From Nocardiopsis ganjiahuensis DSM 45031 (GTDB lineage: Bacteria > Actinomycetota > Actinomycetes > Streptosporangiales > Streptosporangiaceae), in contig NZ_ANBA01000018.1 of NCBI RefSeq assembly GCF_000341085.1, positions 186,001 through 250,000 on the forward strand: a DNA stretch of 64,000 bases, in the 5' to 3' direction. Made by a program: the position numbers and the translations under genes. The notes beneath the pieces were generated by a model. It saw only the letters and a program-made list of their open reading frames with translations, ran no database searches and was not told the DNA's origin. Positions within the stretch are counted from its first letter, which is position 1. Each line of letters opens with the position of its first letter. Positions 34,522 to 45,759 of this stretch are shown piece after piece.

Positions 34522-34561
34522 AAGCCCCGGGACGCTACCTGCGGGCAGCTCCCCGGGGCCT
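34522..34561 (-). terminator. Terminator after the glg operon
   Basis: On the minus strand AGGCCCCGGG and CCCGGGGCTT form a stem across about 20 loop bases and are followed by TCGCTCTT. It lies 26 bp after the glgB stop. The remaining gap up to the permease gene (34356-34521) shows nothing else. Confidence 0.6.
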
Positions 34562-34586
34562 CTGACTGCGAGGGCCTACGGCCCGG

Positions 34587-37082
34587 TCACCGCTCGGGTT
34601 CGAACCAGACCGCGCCCAGCGGCGGCAGGGTGATCTCGGCGGAGAAGGGCTGGCCGTGCCACTCGTGGGGCCGCGCCTCGACCGCGGCCGGCGCCTCGTG
34701 GCCGGAACCGCCGAAGCGGGGATCGTCGGAGTTGAGCACAGACGTCCACGGGCCCTCGGCGGGCAGGCCGATCCGCCAGCCGGTGCGGGGCACCGGGGAG
34801 AAGTTCACGGCGCAGGCCAGCACCGAGCCGTCCTCGCCGTGGCGCAGGTAGCTGAGCGTGTTCCCCTCGTGGTCGCCCCCGTCCAACCAGCGGAATCCGG
34901 CCGGGTCGGTGTCCAGGGACCACAGCGCGGGGCGGGGCCGGTAGGCGTCGTTGAGCGCCTTCACCAGCTTCTGCGTTCCGGCGTGGTGCTCGAACTGGAG
35001 CAGCCACCACGGCACCCCGGCCTCGTGCGACCACTCGTCACCCTGGGCGATCTCGCCGCCCATGAACAGCAGCTGCTTGCCCGGGTGCGACCACATGTAC
35101 GCCAACAGGGCCCGCAGTGTCGCCGCGCGCTGCCACTCGTCGCCGGGCGGCTTGTTGAACAGAGCCTGCTTGCCGTGCACCACCTCGTCGTGGGACAGCG
35201 GAAGCACGTAGTTCTCGCTGTACGCGTAGACCATCGAGAACGTGATGTCGTTGTGGTGGTACTTGCGGTGGACCGGCTCCTTCTTCACGTACTCCAGGGA
35301 GTCGTGCATCCAGCCCATGTTCCACTTCAGCCCGAACCCGAGCCCTCCCAGGTCCACCGGCTGGGTCACACCCGTGTACGCCGTGGACTCCTCCGCGATC
35401 ATCGCCACGTTCGGGTTGCGCCGGTAGACCGTGGTGTTGAGCTCCTTGAGGAAGTCGATCGCCTCCAGGTTCTCCCGGCCGCCGAACATGTTGGGCTCCC
35501 ACTGCCCGGAGTCCCGCGAGTAGTCGAGGTAGATCATCGAGGCGACGGCGTCCACCCGCAGGCCGTCGATGTGGAACTCCTCCAACCAGTACAGGGCGTT
35601 GGCGACGAGGAAGTTGCGCACCTCGGTCCGCCCGTAGTTGAAGATCAGCGTTCCCCAGTCCGGGTGCTCACCGCGGCGGGGGTCCGGGTGCTCGTACAGC
35701 GACGTCCCGTCGAACCGGGCCAGCGCCCACTCGTCCTTGGGGAAGTGCGCGGGCACCCAGTCCAGGAACACCCCGATCCCGGCCCGGTGCAGCGAGTCCA
35801 CCAGGTGCCGGAACTCGTCGGGCGAACCGAACCGCGGCGTCGGCGCGTAGTACGACGTGACCTGGTAGCCCCACGAACCGTCGAAGGGGTGGCCCGCCAC
35901 CGGCAGGAACTCCACGTGGGTGAAGCCCATGTCGCTGACGTACTCCACGAGCTGCTCGGCCAGGTCCCGGTAGTCCAGACCCGGACGCCAGGACCCCAGG
36001 TGCACCTCGTACACGCTCATCGGCGCACGGTGCGGCTCCACACCCTTGCGCTCGGCCATCCACTGCTCGTCCGACCACACGTGCTCGGAGGTGGTCACCA
36101 CCGACGCCGTCGCCGGGGGCACCTGGGTGCGCCGCGCCATCGGGTCGGCCTTGTCCCGCCAGTGCCCGTCGGCGCCCAGGACCTGGAACTTGTACAGGTC
36201 GCCGTCGCCCACGCCGGGCACGAACAGCTCCCACACGCCGCTGGAGCCCAGGCTGCGCATCGGGTGCGCGATCCCGTTCCAGTAGTTGAAGTCACCGATC
36301 ACCCGCACCCCGCGGGCGTCCGGGGCCCAGACCGCGAAGCCCGTGCCCGCGATCTCTCCCATGGGGCTGTCGGCGGTCGTCGTGTTCGCGCCCAGAGCCC
36401 GCCACAGCTCCTCGTGGCGGCCCTCGCCGATCAGGTGCAGGTCCAGCTCGCCCAGGGTGGGCGCAATCCGGTAGGCGTCGGCCTCCACCAGCTCGGGCCC
36501 GCCCTCCTCGTAGCGGACCGCGATCCGGTAGTCGGTGGTCTTCTGCGGGAGCCGGGCGGCGAACACGCCGCGGTGGCGGTGGGGGAGTCCGACGCGGGTG
36601 TTGTCGGGCAGGACGGCGTCCACCTCGATCGCGCCCGGGCGCAGGACCCGCAGGTCACGCCCGTGCAGACCGAGGACGGAGTGGGGGTCGTGGTGCCAGC
36701 CGTCCACCACCCGGTCCAGCTCGGCGACCAGTTCGGCGGAGATCCCGGCAGGTGTGCGGGTCCGCGCGGAGGCGGCCTTCGCGGGCGCCGTCTTCCCGGG
36801 TGCGGTCTTCTTCGCGGTGCTCTTCGTTCCGCTCGGCTTCGCGGCGCCGGCTTTGCCCGTGCCCGCCTTCGGAGCGGCGGCCTTCTTCGGGGCGGCCTTC
36901 TTCACCTCCGCCTTCTCGGCCGGGGCCTTCGCGGTGCTCTTGGCGGTCTTCGCGGCGCTGGTCCTCGCGGTCCTCTTCGGTGCCGTCCTCTTCTCGGAAG
37001 GCGCCTTCTTCGCCGCCGCGGGCTCCGCTGCCGCCGGCTGCTCGTCGGCTGTCGCGGACTTCTTGGTTGTGCGCGGTGACAA
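34587..37082 (-). CDS. glgB: 1,4-alpha-glucan branching enzyme GlgB with basic N-terminal extension
   Basis: Introduces alpha-1,6 branches into glucan made by GlgE. I chose TTG at 37082 because GGAG lies five bases before it; no ATG or GTG fits. The 831-residue product has a CBM48/N1 region (DPHSVLGLHGRDLRVLRPGAIEVDAVLPDN), a GH13 barrel with nucleophile D511 (GLRVDAVAS) and acid E564 (IAEESTAYTG), 53 residues apart as in E. coli GlgB, and a C-terminal beta domain. Unusual are the first ~105 residues, a Lys/Ala/Pro-rich tail (AAPKKAAAPKAGTGKAG-like repeats) resembling histone H1 tails. Last gene of the glg operon. Confidence 0.95.
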   Translation of the reverse strand: MSPRTTKKSATADEQPAAAEPAAAKKAPSEKRTAPKRTARTSAAKTAKSTAKAPAEKAEVKKAAPKKAAAPKAGTGKAGAAKPSGTKSTAKKTAPGKTAPAKAASARTRTPAGISAELVAELDRVVDGWHHDPHSVLGLHGRDLRVLRPGAIEVDAVLPDNTRVGLPHRHRGVFAARLPQKTTDYRIAVRYEEGGPELVEADAYRIAPTLGELDLHLIGEGRHEELWRALGANTTTADSPMGEIAGTGFAVWAPDARGVRVIGDFNYWNGIAHPMRSLGSSGVWELFVPGVGDGDLYKFQVLGADGHWRDKADPMARRTQVPPATASVVTTSEHVWSDEQWMAERKGVEPHRAPMSVYEVHLGSWRPGLDYRDLAEQLVEYVSDMGFTHVEFLPVAGHPFDGSWGYQVTSYYAPTPRFGSPDEFRHLVDSLHRAGIGVFLDWVPAHFPKDEWALARFDGTSLYEHPDPRRGEHPDWGTLIFNYGRTEVRNFLVANALYWLEEFHIDGLRVDAVASMIYLDYSRDSGQWEPNMFGGRENLEAIDFLKELNTTVYRRNPNVAMIAEESTAYTGVTQPVDLGGLGFGLKWNMGWMHDSLEYVKKEPVHRKYHHNDITFSMVYAYSENYVLPLSHDEVVHGKQALFNKPPGDEWQRAATLRALLAYMWSHPGKQLLFMGGEIAQGDEWSHEAGVPWWLLQFEHHAGTQKLVKALNDAYRPRPALWSLDTDPAGFRWLDGGDHEGNTLSYLRHGEDGSVLACAVNFSPVPRTGWRIGLPAEGPWTSVLNSDDPRFGGSGHEAPAAVEARPHEWHGQPFSAEITLPPLGAVWFEPER

Positions 37083-37186
37083 TTCGACTCCGTGGTTGTG
37101 GTGATCGGATGGCAGGGAGGGGCGGTGGTCGAGCGGGGGTGCCGGGGTGGCGGCCGCCGTGCGCGAACGGCGGCCGCCCCGGGGAC

Positions 37187-38566
37187 TCAGCCGGGCACCG
37201 GCGGTGCTCCGGCTGCGGTGGCGATGGACTCCAGCGGAACGCGGAGCCAGTTGGGTCGGTTGCGTGCCTCGTACAGGACCTCGTAGACGGCCTTGTCGAA
37301 CTCGAAGGCCCGCAGCACGGTCAGGTGCTTCTCGGGATCGGCCCCGCCGCCGTCGGCGTAGCCCCGGCAGAACGCGTCCCGGTTGCGCTGCGCCCAGGCC
37401 CGCGCGGCCCACGCCAGCTCCGGGTCGTCGCCCTGGCCGACCATCAGGTACCCGGCCGCGTAGTCGAAGGAGCGCAGCATCCCGGCCACGTCCCGCAGCG
37501 GGCTGGCCAGCCGCTGGCGCTCGCGCACCGAGACGGTGGGCTCACCTTCGAAGTCCAACAGCACCCATCCGGACTCCGGCCGGATGACCTGTCCCAGGTG
37601 GTAGTCGCCGTGGATCCGCTGGATGGGCAGTGGCTCGTCCACCCGGGCGAAGTCGGCGTAGGCCTCCATCACCCGGGGCGCGTGCTCGGCCAGCTCGGGC
37701 ACCTCCGCGCTGGCCATGGCCAGGCGCTCCACCATGGCGTCGGCCAGTTCCGCCGCGGAGGCGGGTGACAGCACGTCGGTGGGCAGGGCCCGGGACAGCG
37801 AACTGTGCACCTCGGCGGTGGTCCGGCCGAGCCGGGCGGCCTCGTGGCTGAAGTCGGCCTCCGCCCCCTCCAGCAGGGTTCGGACGTTGGCCGTGGCCAG
37901 CACCCACCCGTCCGTGGCGTCCGGCACGAACGTCTGGAGCAGGGCGAGCGTGGTCGGCGTCGAGTGCCCGGACAGGTCCGCTTCGATCCACCCGCACGGG
38001 CGCGCCACGTACGGCGACCCCGACAACGCCATGTTGAGCTCCAGGTCCGGGTTGCGCCCGGGCCAGAGCCTGCGGAAGGTCTTGAGGACGTAGTCGCGCC
38101 CGTAGACCAGCGAGGTGTTGGACTGCTCACCGGTCAGCAGGCGCCCCGGACCGCAGGTGTTCACGGTGGTGCCGGGCAGCGTGTGGAAGCGCACCCGGCC
38201 GCGCCGCCCCGTGTCCTCCTCGGCGGTGAACCGTTCCAGTAGCAGCGCCGTGAGCTGCGGATCGTGCGCCGCGTCGTACACCACCCTGGGGCGGCCGCCC
38301 GCGACCTGGCACACGCCGATGGCGGCGCGGGCCAGGTTCGGGGGCAGGGAGCGGGGCGGTCGCGAACCGAGCAGCACCTGGTAACGGGAGCTGAGGCCGC
38401 GCTGCCCCGCCTGGACGACGAGCACGTTCAGGTCGGGTCCGCCAGGGCCCGCCGAGACCAGGGTGTACCTGCTCTCGATCTTCACCTGCCGGATCGGGAT
38501 CCCCTTGCCGGAGAACCATCGTTGTCGGGGTAGCCAGACTGCCAGGAGTTCTTCGAGCTGCGACAT
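37187..38566 (-). CDS. mak: Maltokinase
   Basis: Phosphorylates maltose to maltose-1-phosphate, the donor for GlgE. ATG at 38566 (MSQLEELLAVWLPRQRWFSGKG) starts one base after the treS stop. The 459-residue product has the N-terminal cap domain and a kinase-like core with catalytic RIHGDYHLGQV and metal-binding WVLLDFEGEP. Many actinobacteria fuse this protein to TreS; here the two are separate but immediately adjacent. Length is normal. The glgB gene follows after 104 bp. Confidence 0.95.
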   Translation of the reverse strand: MSQLEELLAVWLPRQRWFSGKGIPIRQVKIESRYTLVSAGPGGPDLNVLVVQAGQRGLSSRYQVLLGSRPPRSLPPNLARAAIGVCQVAGGRPRVVYDAAHDPQLTALLLERFTAEEDTGRRGRVRFHTLPGTTVNTCGPGRLLTGEQSNTSLVYGRDYVLKTFRRLWPGRNPDLELNMALSGSPYVARPCGWIEADLSGHSTPTTLALLQTFVPDATDGWVLATANVRTLLEGAEADFSHEAARLGRTTAEVHSSLSRALPTDVLSPASAAELADAMVERLAMASAEVPELAEHAPRVMEAYADFARVDEPLPIQRIHGDYHLGQVIRPESGWVLLDFEGEPTVSVRERQRLASPLRDVAGMLRSFDYAAGYLMVGQGDDPELAWAARAWAQRNRDAFCRGYADGGGADPEKHLTVLRAFEFDKAVYEVLYEARNRPNWLRVPLESIATAAGAPPVPG

Positions 38567-38567
38567 C

Positions 38568-40484
<1,917 letters not shown>

Positions 40485-40588
40485 CTACTGCTCCCCACCA
40501 AGAATGTTCGACATCGGATCAACAGGCGTTTCGGGATCAGGGGGAGGGGCGGCGCTCAGGCCGGGCGCCCCCTCCCCTCCCAGGCCCG

Positions 40589-42556
40589 TCATCTGCCGTT
40601 GACGGTGAACACGTGCGCGGGTCCGGTCGCCGGGTCGAGGCGGACGTAGTTGTCCGCTCGCCAGGTGTATTCGCGGCCGGTCAGCTCGTCGGTCACCCTG
40701 AGGTCCTCCTCCCACGTGCGGCCGATCGACGGCAGGTCGAGGTGCACCGTGGCCTCGCGGGCGTGGTGCGGGTCGAGGTTGACGACAGCGATCACGACGT
40801 CGTCGGGCTTTCCGGGGGCGCCGGGGCGGTGCTTGGAGAAACAGATCAGCTCGGGCCGGTCCACGTGGTGGAACCGCAGGTTGCGCAGCTCGCGCAGGGC
40901 GGGGTGGGCCCGGCGCAGCTCGTTCAGCCTGGTGATCAGCGGCGCGATGGTCTCACCGGCGGCGTCGGCCGCGGCCCAGTCGCGGGGCCGGTACTCGAAC
41001 TTCTCCGAGTGCAGGTACTCCTCGCTGCCCGGGGCGGCGGGGGTGTTCTCGCACAGTTCGAAGCCCGAGTAGATCCCCCACGTGGGCGAGAGCAGGGCGG
41101 CGAGCACCGCGCGCGCCTCGAAGGCGGGGCGACCGCCCTCCTGGAGGTAGGCGTTGAGGATGTCCGGGGTGTTGGTGAAGAAGTTCGGGCGCAGGTAGTG
41201 CGCCGTCTCCCGGCTGAGCTCGGTGAGGTACTCGGTGAGCTCGTCCTTGCCGTTGCGCCAGGTGAAGTAGGTGTACGACTGGTGGAACCCGACCTTGGCG
41301 AGGGTGCGCATCATCGCGGGCCGGGTGAAGGCCTCGGCGAGGAAGAGCACGTCCGGGTCGCGCTCGGCGACGTCGGCGAGCAGCCGCTCCCAGAAGGCGA
41401 CCGGCTTGGTGTGCGGGTTGTCGACGCGGAAGATCCGGACGCCGTGGTCGATCCAGTGCCGGACCACGCGCAGGCACTCCTTGTAGAGGCCCTCGAAGTC
41501 GTGGTCGAAGCAGAGCGGGTAGATGTCCTGGTACTTCTTGGGCGGGTTCTCGGCGTAGGCGATGGAGCCGTCCGCGCGCTTGCTGAACCATTCGGGGTGC
41601 TCGGCCACCCAGGGGTGGTCGGGGGAGCACTGGAGCGCCAGGTCGAGGGCGATCTCCAGGCCGTGCTCGTCGGCCTCGGCGACAAAGGCGTCGAAGTCGG
41701 CGAGGGTGCCCAGTTCCGGGTGGACGGCGTCGTGGCCTCCGTCGGCCGACCCGATCGCCCACACCGATCCGGGGTCGCCCGGCCCGGGGGTGAGCGTGTT
41801 GCCCCGGCCCTTGCGGTGGGTCTCGCCGACCGGGTGGATCGGAGGCAGGTAGACGACGTCGAAGCCCATGTCGGCGATGGCGGGCAGGCGCTTGGCCGCG
41901 GTCGCGAAGGTGCCCGAGGCCTCCTGGCCGGGCGCGGTGTCGACCTGCGCGCCCTCCGAGCGGGGGAAGAACTCGTACCAGGAGCCGAAGAGGGCCCGTT
42001 CGCGGTGGACGACGACCTTGGTGCGCCTGGACCGGGTGACGAGTTCACGCAGGGGGCGGACGGCCATGGCGGCGACGACCTCGTCGGTGACGGCGGCCCC
42101 GAAGCGCTCCAGCGGTGCTCGGGAGTCGTCGCGCAGGACCTTGGCGGCCCTGGTCAGGATGGGGTTGCGGGGGACGCGGCGGCCGGCCCGGGCGAGCAGG
42201 CGGGCGCCCTCCTCCAGGACGAGGCCGGTGTCGGTGTCGAGGGGCAGTTTCACGCGGGCGACGTGGAGCCAGGTGGTGAAGGGGTCGCTCCAGGACTCGA
42301 CCGAGAACGACCAGTTCCCCTCGGCGGGGAGACTGATCTCGGCCTCGTAGCGATCGGTTCCGGGGGCCTTCTCGCGCATGGGGACCAGTGCCTCGCGGCG
42401 GCCCTTGGGCGAGTGGACGACGACGCCGGCGGCGAGGGAGTCGTGGCCCTCGCGGATCACGGTGGCGCCCACGGTGAAGCGTTCTCCGGGAACGGCTTTC
42501 ACCGGGCCTAGGTCGTTGTCTGGAGAGATATCGAGGATGGGCAGGCGTCCGATCAC
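40589..42556 (-). CDS. glgE: Alpha-1,4-glucan:maltose-1-phosphate maltosyltransferase GlgE
   Basis: Adds maltosyl units from maltose-1-phosphate to alpha-glucan. The 655-residue protein has the GlgE N-terminal and S domains, a GH13 barrel with nucleophile D379 (VRIFRVDNPHTKP) and acid E408 (FLAEAFTRP). Those two are 29 residues apart, as in the characterised Streptomyces and mycobacterial enzymes. Other specific blocks are YLPPIHPVGETHRKGRGNTL and CSPDHPWVAEHPEWF. It starts with GTG at 42556; TACGGT seven bases upstream suggests a leaderless transcript. First gene of glgE-treS-mak-glgB. Confidence 0.97.
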   Translation of the reverse strand: MIGRLPILDISPDNDLGPVKAVPGERFTVGATVIREGHDSLAAGVVVHSPKGRREALVPMREKAPGTDRYEAEISLPAEGNWSFSVESWSDPFTTWLHVARVKLPLDTDTGLVLEEGARLLARAGRRVPRNPILTRAAKVLRDDSRAPLERFGAAVTDEVVAAMAVRPLRELVTRSRRTKVVVHRERALFGSWYEFFPRSEGAQVDTAPGQEASGTFATAAKRLPAIADMGFDVVYLPPIHPVGETHRKGRGNTLTPGPGDPGSVWAIGSADGGHDAVHPELGTLADFDAFVAEADEHGLEIALDLALQCSPDHPWVAEHPEWFSKRADGSIAYAENPPKKYQDIYPLCFDHDFEGLYKECLRVVRHWIDHGVRIFRVDNPHTKPVAFWERLLADVAERDPDVLFLAEAFTRPAMMRTLAKVGFHQSYTYFTWRNGKDELTEYLTELSRETAHYLRPNFFTNTPDILNAYLQEGGRPAFEARAVLAALLSPTWGIYSGFELCENTPAAPGSEEYLHSEKFEYRPRDWAAADAAGETIAPLITRLNELRRAHPALRELRNLRFHHVDRPELICFSKHRPGAPGKPDDVVIAVVNLDPHHAREATVHLDLPSIGRTWEEDLRVTDELTGREYTWRADNYVRLDPATGPAHVFTVNGR

Positions 42557-43299
42557 TGGCTACACCGTAATTGTCGTGGTTCGGGCGTTATCGGGCAGCA
42601 CGCAGCGGCCTACGTGCAGAAATAATAGGAAGTTAATCCAACGCAAGATGGAGTTAACGAAGTGCTGGATCAGAAACTGTCCGGATTGCGGCTTCGGTGC
42701 CCTCCACTGTCTATCGTCAGGCCTCTAGTGGGGTTTGGCGGAGTGCCGGGGCCGGATAATTTATGTGATCCTCATCACACTGGCCGACAGTGCAAAGACC
42801 TGGTATTTGCGGCGTTTCGCCCTACTGAACCTCTCAAAACGGGCGTAAGTGCGCACGCGATTCAGGGGTCCCTCTGGTTGTTTTCGCATTCCCCGTCATG
42901 AAAAGTCGGAAAATTCCGCTCCGATGTTGGTGGTGCTGCTGGGGTGGGTAGGGATGACCGAATGCAGCCGGTGAGGGCAGGGCCGTATTCCGGACATCCC
43001 CTTGTGTCCGATGGAGCCGCATGCGTTGCATTGGCCCCATATTCGGTCGCTCTGTCTCCCGAGGGTTCCACTTTGTTGGCTGACTCGTCTTGATGTCGAG
43101 AAATGAGCCGTTGGGTTTCGGGTGATGCGTCCGGGCTCGCGGCTCATGGTCGATCTGCGAGCTTTGCCGCGGATTGAGGAAGCTTTTCGGTGACACGCCC
43201 GATTTGACGGACTTCCCTTTGCGAGCGCCCTGCGAGTGTGGGCGACGCAGTGTCCGTGCCGCCCAGCGGCCGGACAGCACACGGCCGTAGGGGGGCGAC
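42557..43299. promoter_or_regulatory. Divergent regulatory region between glgE and the PBP gene
   Basis: The 743 bp are AT-richer than surrounding genes and hold no convincing gene. The glgE side carries a leaderless -10 candidate (TACGGT on the minus strand, 42569-42564). A perfect CRP-type palindrome lies at 42764-42779. The stretch 42840-43160 contains no motif I can name. GGGGGCGAC precedes the PBP GTG at 43300. Confidence 0.6.
42764..42779. promoter_or_regulatory. CRP/GlxR-type binding site
   Basis: TGTGA-TCCTCA-TCACA is an exact match to the CRP-family consensus TGTGA-N6-TCACA known for actinobacterial Crp (Rv3676) and GlxR. It lies 208 bp upstream of glgE and 520 bp upstream of the PBP gene. 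Confidence 0.7.
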
Positions 43300-45441
43300 G
43301 TGAGCGAGTCGAACCGGGGTGGTCCGTTCCGGGAGGGGATCCGGGAGGTCCTGGAGGGTGACCTGTTGAGGGGGCGGGGCGGCACGCTCCTGAGGCTTTC
43401 GGGGCTCGGCGTCGTCGCCGGACTCCTGTCGGCGGCCCTGGTCATGCCCTGGGCGGGCAGCGCCGGGCTGATCGCCAGGGACGCGGCGGCCGGGTTCATG
43501 GCCCTGCCGAGCGACCTCGAGGTACCGCACCTGTCCTCGCGCGTCCTGCTCACCACCGACGACGGACAGCCCTTCGCTGAGGTCGCCGAACGCGAACGCG
43601 AGGTCGTCGGACTGGACGAGATCAGCCCGTGGGTGACCGAGGCCCTCATGGCGATCGAGGACGACCGTTTCTACGAGCACAGCGGACTGGACCTGCGCGG
43701 TCTGTTCCGCGCGGCGACGCGTACGGCGCAGGGCGACATGCAGGGCGGCTCGACCATCACCCAGCAGTACGTCAAGAACCTCCTCATCGAGACCGCCGAG
43801 ACCGAGGAGGAGGTCGAGGACGCCAGCGCCCGGACCCTGAACCGCAAGCTCACCGAGCTGCGCTACGCCATCGACATCGAGGACCGCCTCACCAAGGACG
43901 AGATCCTCGAGGGTTATCTCAACCTGTCCTACTTCGGAGCCGGCGCGCACGGTATCGAGGTCGCCGCCCAGCGGTACTTCTCCGTCTCCGCCGCCGACCT
44001 GGACGCCGGGCAGGCCGCCCTGCTGGCCGGGCTGGTGCGCGGGCCCTCGTTCTACGATCCGCTCAGCAACCCGGAGGACGCCCTCGAACGCCGGAACCTG
44101 GTGCTGGACCGGATGGTCGCCACCGAGGTGCTCAGCGCCGAGGAGGCCGCCGAGTACAAGGAGGAGGGCCTGGGCATCGAGCCCACCCCGCGCGGCGGCA
44201 GCTGCTCGGAGAGCGACTACCCCTTCTTCTGCGACTACGTCATGCGCTGGCTGCGGAGTTCGGACGTGCTCGGCGAGACCGTCGAGGAGCGCGAGCAGCG
44301 CATCGTCCAGGGCGGGTTCACCGTGCGGACCACGCTCGACGCCGACGCTCAGGACGCCGCGCAGGAGGCCATCGACAAGCGGGTCCCGCACGAGGACTCC
44401 ACCAAGTTCGCCGCCCAGGCGTTCGTCGAGCCCGGCTCCGGCCGGGTGCGCGGCCTGGCGCAGAACATGCGCTACGGGTTCGACGACGAGCAGATCGGGA
44501 CGACCTCGATCAACCTCGCCGTGGACCAGGCCGACGGGGGTTCCAGCGGCTACCAGGCCGGGTCGACCTTCAAGACCTACACGCTGGCCGCGGCCCTGGA
44601 GAAGGGCCTGGGGTACGGCACCAGCTTCTCCTCGCCCAAGAGCATGTCGGTCAGTGGCATGGCCAACTGCGACGGCGGCACGATGGCCTCGTGGAACGTG
44701 CGCAACGCCGGTGAGAGCGACGAGGGCAGCCACAACATGATCAGCGCGACCAAGGGGTCGGTGAACACCTACTTCGCCCAGCTCCAGAAGCGCGTGGGTC
44801 TGTGCGACACCTCGAAGATGGCGGAGAAGGCCGGGGTGCACCGCGCCGACGGCGGCGATCTCGGGGTGTGGAGCTCCTTCACCCTCGGCGACCAGGAGGT
44901 GTCACCGCTGACCGTGGCCGCCTCCTACGCGACCTTCGCCGCCCGCGGCGAGTACTGCGAGCCCCGACCGGTGCGCACGGTGACCGACGACGGCACGGGC
45001 GAGGAGGTCAAGACCACCTCCGAGTGCGAGCAGACGGTCGCGCGGGAGGCCGCCGACGGGGTCAACCACCTGCTCCAGCAGACCTTCGACGGCGGTACCG
45101 CCAACGGCCTGGACCTGGGGCGTCCGGCCGCGGGCAAGACCGGTACCACCGACGGCGCCGCCTACGCCTGGTTCGCCGGCTACACCCCGAACCTCGCCTC
45201 CGCCGTGGTCGTCGGGGACGTGCGCGGCGGTGAGCAGTACCCGCTCCAGGGAGTGACGATCGGCGGCCGCCACTACGGGATCGTCTACGGCGGCACCCTG
45301 CCCGGCCCGATCTGGCAGGAGAGCATGCGGGGCGCCACCGCGAACCTGCCCTCGGAGGGCTTCGCCGGATCTCCGGGCGCCTTCGGCAACCCGGACGCCG
45401 AACCGCCCAAGAAGAAGGAGGAGGACGACTCGGACGCCTAG
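43300..45441 (+). CDS. Bifunctional penicillin-binding protein (transglycosylase/transpeptidase)
   Basis: Class A PBP that polymerises and cross-links peptidoglycan outside the membrane. The 713-residue product starts with GTG. One transmembrane anchor (residues about 33-60) precedes the GT51 domain with catalytic Glu120 in EDDRFYEHSGLDLRG and GGSTITQQYVKNL. The transpeptidase has S422 in GSTFKTYTLA, the SxN motif as SVN (KGSVNTYF) and KTG at 613 (AGKTGTTDGAAYAWFAGYTPNL). The acidic Lys/Glu tail ends the protein. It is divergent from the glg operon. It lacks the long Pro/Gly-rich tail of PonA1-type proteins. Confidence 0.95.
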   Translation: MSESNRGGPFREGIREVLEGDLLRGRGGTLLRLSGLGVVAGLLSAALVMPWAGSAGLIARDAAAGFMALPSDLEVPHLSSRVLLTTDDGQPFAEVAEREREVVGLDEISPWVTEALMAIEDDRFYEHSGLDLRGLFRAATRTAQGDMQGGSTITQQYVKNLLIETAETEEEVEDASARTLNRKLTELRYAIDIEDRLTKDEILEGYLNLSYFGAGAHGIEVAAQRYFSVSAADLDAGQAALLAGLVRGPSFYDPLSNPEDALERRNLVLDRMVATEVLSAEEAAEYKEEGLGIEPTPRGGSCSESDYPFFCDYVMRWLRSSDVLGETVEEREQRIVQGGFTVRTTLDADAQDAAQEAIDKRVPHEDSTKFAAQAFVEPGSGRVRGLAQNMRYGFDDEQIGTTSINLAVDQADGGSSGYQAGSTFKTYTLAAALEKGLGYGTSFSSPKSMSVSGMANCDGGTMASWNVRNAGESDEGSHNMISATKGSVNTYFAQLQKRVGLCDTSKMAEKAGVHRADGGDLGVWSSFTLGDQEVSPLTVAASYATFAARGEYCEPRPVRTVTDDGTGEEVKTTSECEQTVAREAADGVNHLLQQTFDGGTANGLDLGRPAAGKTGTTDGAAYAWFAGYTPNLASAVVVGDVRGGEQYPLQGVTIGGRHYGIVYGGTLPGPIWQESMRGATANLPSEGFAGSPGAFGNPDAEPPKKKEEDDSDA

Positions 45442-45515
45442 AACGGGGGCCTGGGAACGGGACCCGGTGCTGGGAACAGGACTGTCACTGGGTGGAACCT
45501 CCAAGTGGGGACGAA

Positions 45516-45549
45516 GAGGGCTGTGGGACGGAAACATCCCGCAGCCCTC
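45516..45549 (+). terminator. Terminator after the PBP gene
   Basis: GAGGGCTGTGGGA and TCCCGCAGCCCTC pair over 13 bp (one G-T pair) around an eight-base loop; CTTGTTG follows. Confidence 0.75.
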
Positions 45550-45577
45550 CTTGTTGCCGCATAATGGAGTCATTCCG

Positions 45578-45665
45578 ACAGGGGAGCGCGTGAGCGCTGA
45601 GAGTGCGGCACCCGGCCGCAGACCCTTACACACCTGATCTGGGTCATGCCAGCGAAGGAAGTCGT
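45578..45665 (+). promoter_or_regulatory. TPP (thiamine pyrophosphate) riboswitch
   Basis: The THI element is textbook: GGGGAGC near 45581, CTGAGA at 45597-45602, GCAGACCCTT near 45618, ACCTGATCTGGGT near 45632 and CATGCCAGCGAAGGAA up to 45660. It lies 95 bp upstream of the YkoEDC genes. Thiamine pyrophosphate should switch the importer off. A -10-like CATAAT is at 45560-45565. Confidence 0.95.
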
Positions 45666-45759
45666 AGGAAACCGTCACCGTACGCGTGTGTTCGCGCGAC
45701 CCGGTGGCGCTCTTGGCCACATGGGCCCTCGTCACCCCCGACGAAGGGACTTGACCAGT

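Noticed and set aside
42834..43282. Small minus-strand proteins in the glgE-PBP gap
   Set aside because: They have no ribosome site, no domain and codon use unlike the real genes. The region is AT-rich regulatory DNA.
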